A stretch of DNA of 64,000 nt from the NCBI GenBank assembly GCA_034440575.1, contig JAOTOL010001178.1, positions 124,001-188,000 of the forward strand, read 5' to 3'. Made by a program: the position numbers and the translations under genes. Source of the stretch: Imbricaverruca yamaguchii. Taxonomy: Eukaryota > Arthropoda > Thecostraca > Neoverrucidae. The notes beneath the pieces were generated by a model. That model saw nothing but the letters and a program-made list of their open reading frames with translations, ran no database searches and had not been told where the DNA came from. Below are positions 52,702 through 64,000 of the stretch, piece after piece; position 1 is the stretch's first letter, and the number at the start of each line of letters is the position of its first letter.

Positions 52702-55130
52702 CATAAAAAATATACTAGACCGAAAGAAAGCTTTATGGTTTACACCAAACCAAACCAGACATTTTCAGCATACTTCACACAATGAAACTCAATAAAATGA
52801 AACAACTTGAGGTCATCTCATTAGACAATTCTGGCCACTACACTGATGTGCTGTTATTATTTACAGTGAATGCGGGATAAGCTAAAGAAGTATGCATATG
52901 TGATGATTATCTAACCTGCTAAGCCTATTATGTATAAGACTACCCTGACCACATTTTTGTTCTGTGGAAAAGGATGTGATGAACTTCCCACATGTTTGTA
53001 CTAAACTGCAATAACAAAATGTGTCAATCACACATTTATTGAGGTGATTATAAAATATAGTCACATGACTACTTATTTCCATAGCAAATGCTTTTCAGTT
53101 CGCAAGCAAATTAATACAAAAGAGAGGGTGTTGAGGGGAAGAATGCACAATGATGAATAATGCAAAATTTCAACAACGAAAAGCAGCATAATATTTCGCA
53201 AAGGAAAAAAAACATTTATTGTTCCAAAAGTTGGCTAAAAATAAACATAAAAGCTAAAATGAAACAATGTAACCTGGTTTCATCATTTTATCCTATACAG
53301 AGGCCAAAAATGTGGTTAGCATGCCTTGTGAATAAAAAAACATACACTGCAATAGCACTGAATTTCATGTTAATTAGATGAGCTTGATGCTTGCTTCTTG
53401 GTGAAGGTATCACTAATTGATACATGACCATGATAGATAAGCCTGAAGTGCCTATGCTTAAAAATACTTCATTTCCCAAGAAATGAACATAAAATTTGCT
53501 TCAACAATATCAGAAAACAGAAAAAAATATTCCTAACCAAAAACTGGAAGATTACGTTCCACTTAGGTCTCTATACATATTCGTCAATTTGCACTTATAG
53601 GTTATTGTTTGTTCCTTTGAACTTCTTTTGCAATGAAATGCTTACAAATGTAGTTAACATGTGACCACTCATTTCTTCCATAAATGCATACTTTTCAGTT
53701 TACAGGCAAAATAGCACCAAAAAGTGGCCTGGGCTGGGTGGCAACAAAGCATAAACATAGCATTAAAAAAGGAACCCAACCTAATATTCCATGTCAGAAG
53801 CAAGGTGCTTTATTTAAATATTGAAGCAATGTTTTCCCAGTATCAAGTATAGAGCATAACATAACCTAAGCTAGCCTTATCTGTTGTTGAATAAAAAATC
53901 ACTATCTTTTTTTAAACAAAGATTAAAAGGGGAAAATCTGTCCAACTTAAAACAAACACCTCACATTTTGTAAACTGTACCTAGCTTGTTTGCTCCTAGG
54001 AAAAGCAATGTGTACAAAATGTGTCTCATGAGTACCTTAAAGTGCAAGAATACCTCCATATCTAGATGTCTAGTTAAAAATATAACTAACCAGTACCATT
54101 TGCCATGAATGAATACCTAGGCACCTTTTTCAATGAGAACTTGAAAAAAAACAATGGCTTGAGATTCACTGGAAACAGATTATCATTTTACCAAAGGCCA
54201 ATGCAAATGAACATAGCTGTATATTTCTGAAAATTATTGGGAGGACATAGTACATGAAGGCAATGGGGCCCAAATTTGGTTGGGGGCATACCTACCACAT
54301 GTCACACAAGTCCCATGTCAAGTTGAAAGTATTGTGTCATCCCAAACACATATAAAGTGATACCCCTGCAAAGGAACAAAATTTGAATCATGGTAATGAG
54401 CATGGCTTGATCTCTTACAACACTCAGGATGGAGCTGCATGCTTTCATTTTGTTCAATTTGCATCTCAAGGAACTTTTTGAACTGATGGTGGATGTAGTT
54501 TTCTTTAATTTTTCAGAGGCATTTGATGTTGTTAATCATGTGTTGGGCAGACAGTATCAAACAGAAGATTGTCCATGGCTATTCTGCCATTAAGATCCCT
54601 GACATGTTTGTTCTGGCACCATTTGTGAACACACATGGACATTCTTTGAAATTGGCTCAGAGGTGTTCATCAGTGGATTGTAGGAAGATATTTTTTATCC
54701 TCAGATGCTGTGCCACCTGGAACTCACTACCTGATGATGTAGTAGCCTTAATGGACCTTGGACATTTAAAGCTTCACTGCACTCAAATATCTGCACATTG
54801 TTGTATGAATATATTGAATAGATTAACCATAATATATTAATTAAACTTGAAAAGTACCTTTCCTTCTCTGTGTCTAACTTTTCTTAACTCACATCAGAAA
54901 TATTTTCTGACTACAACATATTAGCAGATATAATGGATATTCTAAGCATACAAGTTCTGCTTAAGGTACATTTTCCAGTCCCTGTGTCTTGCCCTGTCTA
55001 TATGATGACCATATTTTCTTTAATCTCTGTGACTGGCATACCTACAGATACAGGGACTGGAATTACAGATCACCTTCATTGGCCATAGAACTCATCTCTG
55101 GGCGAGTGATGCTCGAGAATTTAGGGAGCC
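52702..55130. other. AT-rich region, no gene recognised
   Basis: About 2.4 kb of AT-rich sequence. The plus-strand frame at 54523-54840 (FILRCCATWNSLPDDVVALM) has a LINE-like WNSLP-DVV motif, so a very decayed LINE 3' end may lie at about 54430-54800. A fragment with CATTTCTTCCATAAATGC is loosely repeated at 53060-53110 and 53640-53710. Confidence 0.45.
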
Positions 55131-55140
55131 AACCAGGTGA

Positions 55141-55207
55141 TAGTTAGTTATTTAGTTATTTGGGCTTTAGGGTGCATTGACCATGTTGGTCATATAGCAC
55201 CCATAAC
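55141..55207 (-). mobile_element. 67-bp solo LINE/SINE tail insertion with 10-bp target duplication
   Basis: Perfect AACCAGGTGA repeats flank it (55131-55140 and 55208-55217). The minus strand reads GTTATGGGTGCTATATGACC, AACATGGTCAATGCACCC, then CTAAAGCCCAAATAACTAAATAACTAACTA-type tail. It forms a GGGTGC/GCACCC stem with an inner TGACCA/TGGTCA stem. Confidence 0.88.
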
Positions 55208-56589
55208 AACCAGGTGAGAGAACCAGGTGAGGGGCAAAATAACACCAAAAATGTCTTTGAGTTAGGTAATGTAGAATAAAAAGTAGCCTTCACAACAAAG
55301 CAAAAAAAAATGTAACAGCCTAACCTAACCTAACCAGTAAATATATTGATCAAGGTAAGTTTGATTTCTTGGATTGTTTTATACAATGCATTTTGACATG
55401 ATTACAACTAGGCAACCACTAGATGCATCTTTCCAAATGATCATATTTAAGTCAATGGCAGTCAATACAATTGATGAGATCATAGGCACAGGTCTGCAGC
55501 ATATATCCCTGATGCTTCAAGAAGGAACTTTTGTATCTCACGGCAGCAGAATTTGAGCGACAACAATTTGAGCAAACAACCCCTTTGGGAATGAATCACA
55601 CTCAAACTCATCTTGGGTGGACCAAACAACTGGGATCATCCTTCAACAAACACTTCACAGAAGGACTAGTCCCACAACTAATGAGCTGAGTTTGGCCAGC
55701 TAAGATATAAAGACATGTTCACACCTATAATTCCAAACCATGCAACCCTCACCTTGCCACAAGCAACTCATGATGACAGCAAAAGTGCCAAATCCACTGC
55801 TAGGTACACCCCATATAGTACAACATAATACTAGCATAATGTTATACCCTTATAGCTAGTGAAAATATCAATATCCCATGCATCACAAGTTAGAATTCAA
55901 AACAACATTTTCCTGTCTAAAATTTATCCACCCTACTTTAAAGACATTCAATGAGGGACTCCCACTGCATCAGCAGGCAGCCTATTCCATTGGTCAACAA
56001 CCCTTTGACTGAAGACCTGTTGTCGTTTAACTGTCCTGCACCTATTTTGTCTAACCTGAATTGATGACCTATGGGATACTCTAAACTGCAGCATCATTCA
56101 AATTGACCTGATCTGCCTCTAAAATTTTGTACATTTCAATCATGTTCCCTTAATCTCTATACTTGGTGAGTACATATCTAATGCATTAAGCCTTTCTCCA
56201 TATTTTAAGTTACTTAATCCACTGAGAGTCTGTGGTTTGCGCTGACTCTTTTAACATATCTATATCCTTTCTAGTGGGGCTCCATGCTTTACGAGTATCC
56301 GTGGGGCCGCACATATCTGTACAGCTTTTTCGACTTCCTGCTCTTTATTTCACACTTTTTAATGAGTCCAGCATTCTGAGTCCCTATTTCTAGCTGAGAT
56401 ACATTGTTTTTCTGCTTTAAGGTCTTTTGACCAACACACCTAAGTCCCTTTCCTCTTAATAACATCCAGTTCCTCCTCCATTTTATAACTGAATGTCTCG
56501 CCTCAGACCCTATATGCATAACCTTACATTATATAGTTGAAAGTCATCTGCCTTGATCAGCCACTCTTTTAGGTCGTCCAAATTAGTTG

Positions 56590-58650
56590 AATATTACTAG
56601 ATTGATCTCTGCTGTTAGCCACTCTACCAGCTTGATGTCATCAGCAAATTTGAACACTATATTCTCAGCCCTACTTCAATGTTGTTCCAAAGATGATAAA
56701 GAGGAGGGCCCTAGAACAGAGCCCTGTGGCACTCCACTCAGAACATCTTTCCAACCAGATTTACATCCATTCAATACTACCCTTTGTTTCCTTCCCTGCA
56801 ACCATGCTTCAATCCAATGTAGAACTTTTCCTACAATCCCATGTTGTTGTAATTGATGAATTAACCTTCCATGTGGAACTTTATCAAAGCTTTGCTAAAG
56901 TCCAAGTACACAACATCCATCCTGCTTTCATTGTCTACTTTTGTAACATACTCAATGAACTCCAATAGGTTAGTTAAACAAGACCTTTGAGATCGAAATC
57001 CATGTTGAGTATCCCTTAAAAGGTTGTGCCTATCAAGATGAATCTGAACATTCTGTTTAACCAGCTTTTCTAGTACTTTGCAAACTAATGAGGTCAAACT
57101 GACTGGCCTGTAGTTTCCTACACTCTTCCTATTTCCTTTTGAAAATTGGTACTACACTTGCATTTCTCCAATCTTCAGGTACTTCTGAATACCCCATAGA
57201 TCGCCTGAAAATGATACCTAGGGGAGTTGCTAAGCTTTAGCACACTCTACTAAGATCCTAATATATTTCATCTGGTCCGAAGCTTTATTAGGTTTTATAT
57301 TCTGCAACTGCTTCTCTACGGCTTCTGTAGTTATTGTAAGATCCTCCAGCATATCACCTGCATGGCATGGCCTACAGATGTTCCTATTGTACCAGAATTA
57401 TCTTTAGTGAAGACTGATGAGAATTGCTTGTTAGGGATTCCACAATGTCGCAATCATCAACCACTATTTCCCATCTACCTCCAGTGGTCCTACACTACAC
57501 TTTTTAGCCTTAAATTTATAGAAGCTAAAGAATCTCTTAGCATTACCTGCTGAACATTCTCGAGCAAAGTTGATTTCAGCAAGTCTTTTAGATGCTCTAA
57601 CACACCTCCTAACTTTATTTCTAGCTATTCTATATGATTCTAGGTTTAACCCAGAGTTAGTATCTTTGTTTCTTGAATGCTTGTTTCTTTGAGTCCAGTA
57701 ATTGCTTAACTTCCCTAGTCAGCCACGAAGGGTGCTTAACCCTGTTTGATCTAATTTGCCTACTGGGAATGAACCTATCCTGACCCTGAAATAGCTTATC
57801 TTTTATCATTGTCCACATTTCATAAGCATCTAAGCCATTCAATATGACTTCCCAATTAATTTCACTTAGGAAGCTCCTGAACTCACTGTAATTCCCTTTG
57901 TAAAATTCGGAATCAATGTTCTGTTGGTTGCTACCCTTCCAACATATAATGAGAAGCGTATAATGTTGTGATCACTATTACCAAAGGTCTCTCCTACGTT
58001 AACATTTTGCACAACATTTTCCTCATTAGTAAGCACTAGATCTAATATTTTATTTTCCCTTGTAGGCTCGTGTATCATTTGAAGAAGAAATTGTCCTCAA
58101 AACAAGCCATGAAACATCTTTCTGATTTGCTTACACCTATTGTTTTGTTTCCCAATCCTGCTATGTTGAAATCCCCCAACAAAATAGTTCTCTCCTGTAC
58201 TCTCCTACTTATCTCTTCCTGCATCAGCCTGTCAGTGTTTTCATTCTGGTCTGGAGGTCTATAGAATGCCCCAATCCTAAATTTTGTTCCATTCTTCAGA
58301 ATTATATCTAACCACAAGATTCTACTCCTGCACTATGTACTCCATCCTCTATGGAATGACATTTCATTACTTGCCTAACATACAAGAGAATGCCACCTCC
58401 TATCCTTGCCTCTCTTTGATAGGCATGCATTTGTAGCCTGTCAATTCAAATTCTTGCAAGTTGTCTCCAAACATGCTTTGTTAACCCATGCTTCTGTTAT
58501 GCACACCAAATCTAGCTGTTCAGACAACATATATGCATGCAGTTCCCCAATTTTGTTCCTAACACTTCTGGCATTGACATAAAAACATGATAAATTATTC
58601 CTTCCATTGCTTGCTATGCTTCTCTCTTTATCAGCTACATCCCCCATGTC
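56590..58650 (-). pseudogene. CR1-like ORF2, endonuclease and reverse transcriptase, broken
   Basis: Endonuclease: CFYVNARSVRNKIGELHAYM and LDLVCITEAWVNK (58441-58647), IGAFYRPPDQNENTDRL and ILLGDFNIAG (58075-58317), LDLVLTNEENVVQNV and FGNSDHNIIRF (57866-58078). RT: VCKVLEKLVKQNVQIHL, TQHGFRSQRSCLTNLLEF and VVYLDFSKA (56861-57097), then KFADDIKLVEWL near 56640 with the catalytic FADD intact. The order is complete, but frames change several times. Confidence 0.87.
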
Positions 58651-58689
58651 CTGCCTAGTTTCCCTGTTTCCTGTTGAGCCTCCTCATAC

Positions 58690-59280
58690 CTATTGCTGAG
58701 CAATTCCACTCCTCTCTTGCTCAGATGTAATCCATATAAAGCAAACATCTCCGTCCTCCCCAAAACTCCCCCACAAATCCAAGAACTGCACCCCAAGCTC
58801 CTTACAAATGTTGGCCACCCTGGTATTGAGCCCAATGGCCCTCGAATACCACTCCATGCTTGCATGGACCATAGAGGATGGATGTCACCACTCCTCTTTT
58901 CCTACTTCCTGCTAAACTACCTATCAAGCCCTTAGGCTTTCATTGTTTCCTCTGTATTATTTTTCCTACATCGTTAACTCCAACCTGCACAATTACCGTT
59001 GCACCCTCTCCACTTCCCCTCATTACTCCTCCAGCCTATCCTAACATCTTTCACCTGCGCTCCCGGGTAGCAAACACGCATCCGTCTGCTGGGGTTCTTG
59101 CTACAAAATGTTCGATCCATGTACCGAACCCTGGAATCCCCTATGACTAAAACCTCTCTCTCTCCATCTCTATCTTCAGCCATCTGGTCATCCCCACCTC
59201 CGTCCCTCTCATCATTACCTTCCCTCTCCTCCAGTGCATCAAACCTATTTTTAATTGGGACGCCCATGTCCACCTTCCTT
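58690..59280 (-). pseudogene. CR1-like ORF1, SGNH/GDSL esterase type, broken
   Basis: The first piece (58974-59273) has VLVIGDSRVRYMDRTFC, with the GDS nucleophile motif typical of the esterase in CR1/L2 ORF1 proteins, and YPGAQVKDVRIG. After a shift, 58635-58865 has FLDLWGSFGEDGDVC in one frame and LYGLHLSKRGVELLSNRYEE in the next. Family members carry D-G-L-H-L-S with a catalytic Asp; here the Asp position reads Tyr. The domain is thought to help ORF1 bind membranes or lipids; its role is uncertain. Confidence 0.8.
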
Positions 59281-60887
59281 AGCGCCAGTCGGTGCTATGG
59301 CGCCTTGCACCTTCCAACTGCCACCATCCCGGACCAAGCCATCCGAACTCCCATCAGTCCTCCGCCGGGCACCCGAGTGCCTGGCTGGCACCTCCATGAT
59401 GGGTCCCGCACCAAACACTTCAGCGCTCCACGTCCCCCGTTAACATATCTTCATCATATCATAACCTCTTACTCAAGTCCCCAATGATTCCCACACACTT
59501 ACAATTCCCACAGTCTCGTTCCATTTTTGTTGTTGTTTTTTTTTCTACTCTTAGTACTAAGTCTAGTTACTGTAAGCTTGTAAGCCTACAAGTATCTACT
59601 GTAATATATCTACAGTAATACAGTAATATGCCTATAAGTATCTACAATACACTATAATCCCGTATAATTACACTAGATATGAAGATACCTACTGTAATTT
59701 ATGCCCACTATTTTAGTCCTAAAATCTATCTTAAACTTACACACCAATTTGACACAAACTTATTCACTACGAAGCCTACACTATAGAATTATACACTCTA
59801 GAATTACACACTACGAGCTCACACCACACAAATATACACCACTGAATCAAACACTGTAGTACCCGTCCACAACACCCAACAATCCTGCAGTTACACTAGG
59901 ATATGAAGATATACCTAGTGTAATGCTATGCCTACTATCTTATCTTAAAATCTATCTTAAACTTAAACACCAAATTGACACAGCCAACACCCTTAGAACT
60001 TAACAAAATGGCGCTGGCAGCCTCCCTGGGTTAATATAGCCTAATTTGCTGGTAAAAATACTTATTTGATAAAAACTGTTGAAATATACGCTCGAAGCAA
60101 CCGCTAAATATCTATACACAATTTATCCCATACACGTCCTTTTCCGCAACACTTAGTCTATGTAGTACCCCAAACACGTGTTTCTCCTCACGCCTGCGAC
60201 TGAGTTCACTCGTGATTCATTGGACTTATTGCTAACTTCTGTTGTTGTCTTTCAACAGATTGGTGGTCAAGATCTCAAGCACTTCCAAAATGCATTTCAA
60301 GGCCCAGGCCAACCTTGGCACCATTCCGAGTTTGTGCGCACCATTCGCCACCGACGCATAATACGCCACTCTGTCTAAGACCTTAAAATTGGCTGTGGTC
60401 AAATAATCAGCAAAGGATGATGTTATAAACGAACTTCATGAACAATGGTAGATAAAATTATAACAAAATTATACTTAATCCATGTCAACCAAGTTCATAA
60501 ATGAGTACCTGCCACTTGACACCGACTCACAATACACACCCAATATTCACAACAAACCCCACATGACTATTTGGATATGGGTTCTGGAATATAAAATGGT
60601 TTAATGAAAATTATACTAAAACAATCTGTCAAAAAATAATCTTATTCTCACCATCAAGGAAGTTATTTTGCACGAAAAAGCTGAGAAAATTGATTGGAAC
60701 CAATTTGTATTAATATCAAAAGTTTCTCGACGTACTTGTTTAGTTCATGTTTGGAATGCTAAGTTGAAGCAAGGATCAACTTGGATGGATTCAGAGCTGC
60801 TGGACGGAAGACCAAATTGCTGTTGTAAAACCACCTGTAGTTGGTTTTATCATTGTTGTTAAACAAAGCTGGTTGGTTTTGCTTACA

Positions 60888-61869
60888 TAAAGACATAAAG
60901 ACATCAAGACATAAAAGGTGAGTGCAACTATGAGCCACAAGGGCCCTTCTTGGTTGCACTCTGTACACTGAAGCAGTTTCCCACCAAATCTATCAATGAG
61001 CCCTCCCTGTAATACTGAAAAGCAAGCCCTCTATTCTTATAATGATTGTCTATGCTGTTTTTAAAGATGTTCAATGTGCTGCTACTGACGATGTTTTCTG
61101 GCAGCTGGTTCCAGTGTTCTACTACCCTGTTCGTGAAGAAAGTCTCCCTTAACCTTGTTCTGCTGTGGTTAACTTTAATTTTGAATTGATGACCTCAAAT
61201 TGCATCATTTCTGTTCAATTCAAACATTTCCCCAAGATATCCCCTCTCCAGACCATGGACAAATTTTAAGACCTTGATGAGATCTCCTCTCAGCCTTCTA
61301 TATCTAAGTGAAAACATTCAATTTCTACAATCTTTCCTCATATGCCAGGTTGCTTATGCCATTAACCATTTTTTGTAGCCATCTTTTGTACTCTCTCTAA
61401 AAGCCAACAACCTTCTTCATAGCTAAACCAAGCTTGGATGCAGTATTCCAAATGTGGCCTGACATATGCACAGTAAAGCTTCCTGATCACTTCCTCACTT
61501 CTGTATGATACATTCCTATTTGTTGCCCTGAGCATTCTCAGAGCCTTTTTCCTGGCTTCCTTGGTCTGTTTTGATGCCCCCAGTTTTGTGTTTAGAATAA
61601 CACCTAAATCCTTCTCCTGTTGAGTCACTGATAGCACTTGGCCACCCATCAAGTATGGAGCCATCATATGCTGCTTACCTACAAGCAAGATTTTGCACTT
61701 ATCAAAATTAAATTTCATTTGCAATTCTTTGGACCACTTCACAAGATCGTCTAAGTCTTTTTTCCAGCGAGATATGCTCATCTTGACCTGTTATTGCCAT
61801 AAAGACCTTCAAATAATCCACAAATTTCAAAATTTTACTGCCTAGGCCACTTTCAATGTTACACCAGCA
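60888..61869 (-). mobile_element. CR1-like LINE (copy b), 5'-truncated, 7-bp target duplication
   Basis: The direct repeat GCTTACA (60881-60887 and 61870-61876) flanks about 980 bp that copy A lacks. It encodes the RT end and post-RT domain: KFVDYLKVFMAI (catalytic FADD changed to FVDY), DLVKWSKELQMKFNFDKCK, KDLGVILNTKLGASKQT and LYCAYVRPHLEYCIQAW. Its 3' end has an 8-bp tandem tail, ATGTCTTT-like, as in CR1 elements. It belongs to the same family as copy a at 42.7 kb. Confidence 0.9.
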
Positions 61870-62885
61870 GCTTACACCAGCACTAGAAGTACAGCTGATG
61901 ACTGGGCCGGCAAACATGAGATGGCTCAGAGTAGAATTGGAACAAGTATTACAGACCCTTCACTGACACTGATGAACCCCAAATGCAGTTATATTTCAAG
62001 GCACATGATTTATCTTCTCACACATTTACAAAACATTGCCTGACAGCCATGCATAAGTGCAAAAATTGCATTGGTTTCTTGGTGTAATTTCCTCCAAGAA
62101 CTTGCTTGCTCTGGGGCCTCTTTTATGAAATTTGAAGTGCTTTTTTGCACTGAATGGGCTCATTGTGTCTAACAAAAGTTAGCTCTTTAACAAAATGACC
62201 TTCAATTGTACATTCAAAGCACCATAAGGGCCAAACAAGGCTTCAAGTATTTACTCTGGTGATACCAAGTACCCCCAGATTTGCCCAAACTCTCTAGCAC
62301 ACATATCTAAAAATAAATATCGAATAGATATTGATTAATCTAAGTATATCATATATAAGAATAAATATTGATGAATAATAAAACAACACTTAATAAATAT
62401 TGAATAAATGTTGAATTAATAATGGACTATATTGACACACATAGCATCTTCTCACATGCATATTCTCTATAAGGTCTTCTCACGTGACATCACGTGCCAC
62501 CATTTGTGCAGTGCAGATGTTTTTAGTGCATAAATTGTGCTAAAACCCAACAAACAACACTGACACTAACAGATCCAAATGTTGCCTAGTTCTAGTTTTA
62601 GTGGCCATTGATGGGTCAGTGATTTGGTACTTCTGCAACTGCTATTTGTTTTCAGGCATGGACTTTGAGTGGTAGCACTCAACCAAACAATGTATGGGTG
62701 CTGCATGACCAAGGCAGTTGATGCACCTGAAAGCACAAGTAACCAACCAACAAAACAATGTTGTTCTTCCTTTTCCCTCCTGGAGTACATACATTTCATT
62801 TAGTCTTGTCACAATCCTGGAGTAGAAAATGTATTGGGATGTGTGACACCAACAAATGCCAGTTTTTCCAACAGTTTTAGATGGA

Positions 62886-64000
62886 TCACTTTAGTATTCT
62901 TTTCCTTTTTAATTTTATATCCCAAGACCTATATCCCAATAGATGGCAAGTAACAAGCCAGTTGGTGCATGTCCATCCTACTCATGGGGTGTGTTATGAA
63001 TATTTACTAGTTGTATGGTGTGAGCATGTTGGGAGCATCAGGTATGGATTGATACTTGGTTGATATTGATTAAGTATATTTTGTTGTTATTTTCTCTGCC
63101 ATTGCTCAGGAAGTTGGCTTACAACTGCATCCTTTGCTAATTTAACATTTAACAAATTTAACATAGGGCCAATTTGCTCTCTGGCATTCATTTGTTGGTT
63201 GCTACATACAGCAGACCTGTCAGCTGAGTGTAGTCTCCATGTAAATCAGAGAGTATTGCAATTTACTGATGTTTGTATTTTTAATTTAATTTATTTCAGC
63301 ATTGTCAACAGTAAAACCTATTTTGTTATTAAAACTGCTGTATAGTTATATTTGGTGGTCGCTTTTAATGTATGCGGATCATAATGCCAGGTCTTCTTCC
63401 TCTATCTCCTCTCAGGTCTCTTTCCTGAGACCTGTGAGCAAAGTTCCTCTGTAAAACCGATTCATGTTGTCAGAAAATTATGAACTTGGTTGGTTAGTTA
63501 TTAGGGCTTAAGGGCGCATCGACTACATTGGTCATGTAGTGCCCAAAAATGAACTTGAATCATGTTCATAAACATATATAATACCTACATGTTTATATTA
63601 TACACATAACAATACCTAGAAAGGTACCTACCTACATTCATTTCACTGTTGGCATTGGTACAAGGCTAAGCAAAAAATGAATTTGTACCATAATCTTGTT
63701 TCTTAAATTATACATATAGTTTATGTATGAATTATCTATCACAAATAAATTACCTTACTCTCCACCCTCAGCTTGGATGGCATACCCAGGTTAGTAGGTA
63801 GGCAGGGGAAGAGGGCAGTTCCTGAACCCTTAAGGCACATGCAACAAATAGTTCTACTGCTCCTTTTGTATGGCTGAACCAGTAATTCTACTGTTTACTG
63901 AACACAAAAATGAACAAGCTATCCATATTCAAACAATTCCTTTCAATGAAAATCCTCTAACCACTTGTAAAGAGCAACTTTAAAATAGATCATTATTCTG
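62886..64000. other. AT-rich region, no gene recognised
   Basis: Apart from the 60-bp tail insertion at 63489-63548, I see no coding or repeat feature. Confidence 0.5.
63489..63548 (-). mobile_element. 60-bp solo LINE/SINE tail insertion with 9-bp target duplication
   Basis: Perfect ATGAACTTG repeats flank it (63480-63488 and 63549-63557). The minus strand has GGGCACTACATGACCAATG, TAGTCGATGCGCCC, then TTAAGCCCTAATAACTAACC. The inner stem CTACAT/ATGTAG is perfect. There is no tRNA head or LINE body. Confidence 0.88.

Larger units (their letters stand above)
55693..60199 (-). mobile_element. CR1-like LINE, probably full length (4.5 kb), 7-bp target duplication
   Basis: The direct repeat CTGAGTT (55686-55692 and 60200-60206) flanks the element, and copy A lacks it at the matching site. 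In minus orientation it has a long AT-rich 5' UTR with a partial duplication of about 90 bp (59662-59760 and 59890-59985), an ORF1 with a GDSL-type esterase region, and ORF2 with endonuclease and RT. All frames are broken by many small lesions. Confidence 0.88.
55605..62885. repeat. dispersed repeat copy B (holds two CR1-like LINEs)
   Basis: This is the inverted counterpart of copy A. Its own sequence is left at about 55605-55692, 60200-60887 and 61870-62885; the rest is two nested LINEs (55693-60199 and 60888-61869). It has a single TTAA at 62416-62419 where copy A has the 840-bp MITE. It has diverged from A by substitutions and small indels throughout. Confidence 0.85.

Noticed and set aside
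55316..55340. Interstitial telomere
   Set aside because: Only about three CCTAA units; far too short, used only as weak support for an arthropod-like origin.

Overview
The window is nuclear DNA of an invertebrate animal. Its coding backbone is one spliced gene on the minus strand, surrounded by non-LTR retrotransposons, tRNA-derived SINEs, TTAA-flanked MITEs, DNA transposon remnants and minisatellites. Repeat families and scattered (CCTAA)-type stretches would fit an arthropod, but I cannot name the species. No prokaryotic or CRISPR features are present.

Host gene (minus strand, 3127-40602). Fourteen exons were rebuilt from splice sites, reading phase and homology. They encode most of a CC2D1A/CC2D1B protein (Drosophila Lgd, lethal(2) giant discs): an acidic N-terminus, four DM14 repeats, a linker, a coiled-coil-like helical segment and most of a C2 domain. 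All 13 exon junctions agree in phase. The extreme N-terminus (right of the 27-bp array) and the C-terminus (left of base 3127) were not found. This family binds ESCRT-III CHMP4/Shrub through DM14 and acts in endosomal sorting.

Layout. 1-1.5 kb: two LINE fragments. 3.1-11.2 kb: exons 14 to 9, with 36-bp, 42-bp and 60-bp minisatellites in the introns. 11.5-17.9 kb: a nearly full-length I-like LINE (EN, RT, RNase H) in sense with the host gene, starting 44 bp from the exon 8 donor and followed head-to-tail by a second 5' end. 18.4-19.5 kb: a decayed LINE ORF1. 20.3-23.3 kb: a DNA transposon with about 0.8-kb terminal inverted repeats. 24.3-33.7 kb: exons 7 to 3 with 20-, 61-, 41/39-, 21- and 18-bp arrays and a SINE. 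36.0-38.4 kb and 55.6-62.9 kb: two inverted copies (A and B) of a dispersed repeat; A carries a TTAA MITE and B carries two CR1-like LINEs, so each copy is the empty site for the other. 39.5-42.4 kb: exons 2 and 1, then a 1.8-kb 27-bp minisatellite. 42.7-49.9 kb: CR1-like and I-like LINE remains and MITEs. 50.9-52.7 kb: a MITE inside a MITE.

Most notable: (i) minisatellites whose units contain the splice site of the neighbouring CC2D1 exon (27-bp unit = exon 1 acceptor; 20-bp unit = exon 7 donor); (ii) insertions of only 39-67 bp, with target-site duplications, that consist of just the hairpin 3' tail shared by the LINEs and a SINE; (iii) an exact LINE 3'-to-5' tandem junction. All coordinates were read by eye, and repeat limits are approximate unless a duplication or splice site fixes them.
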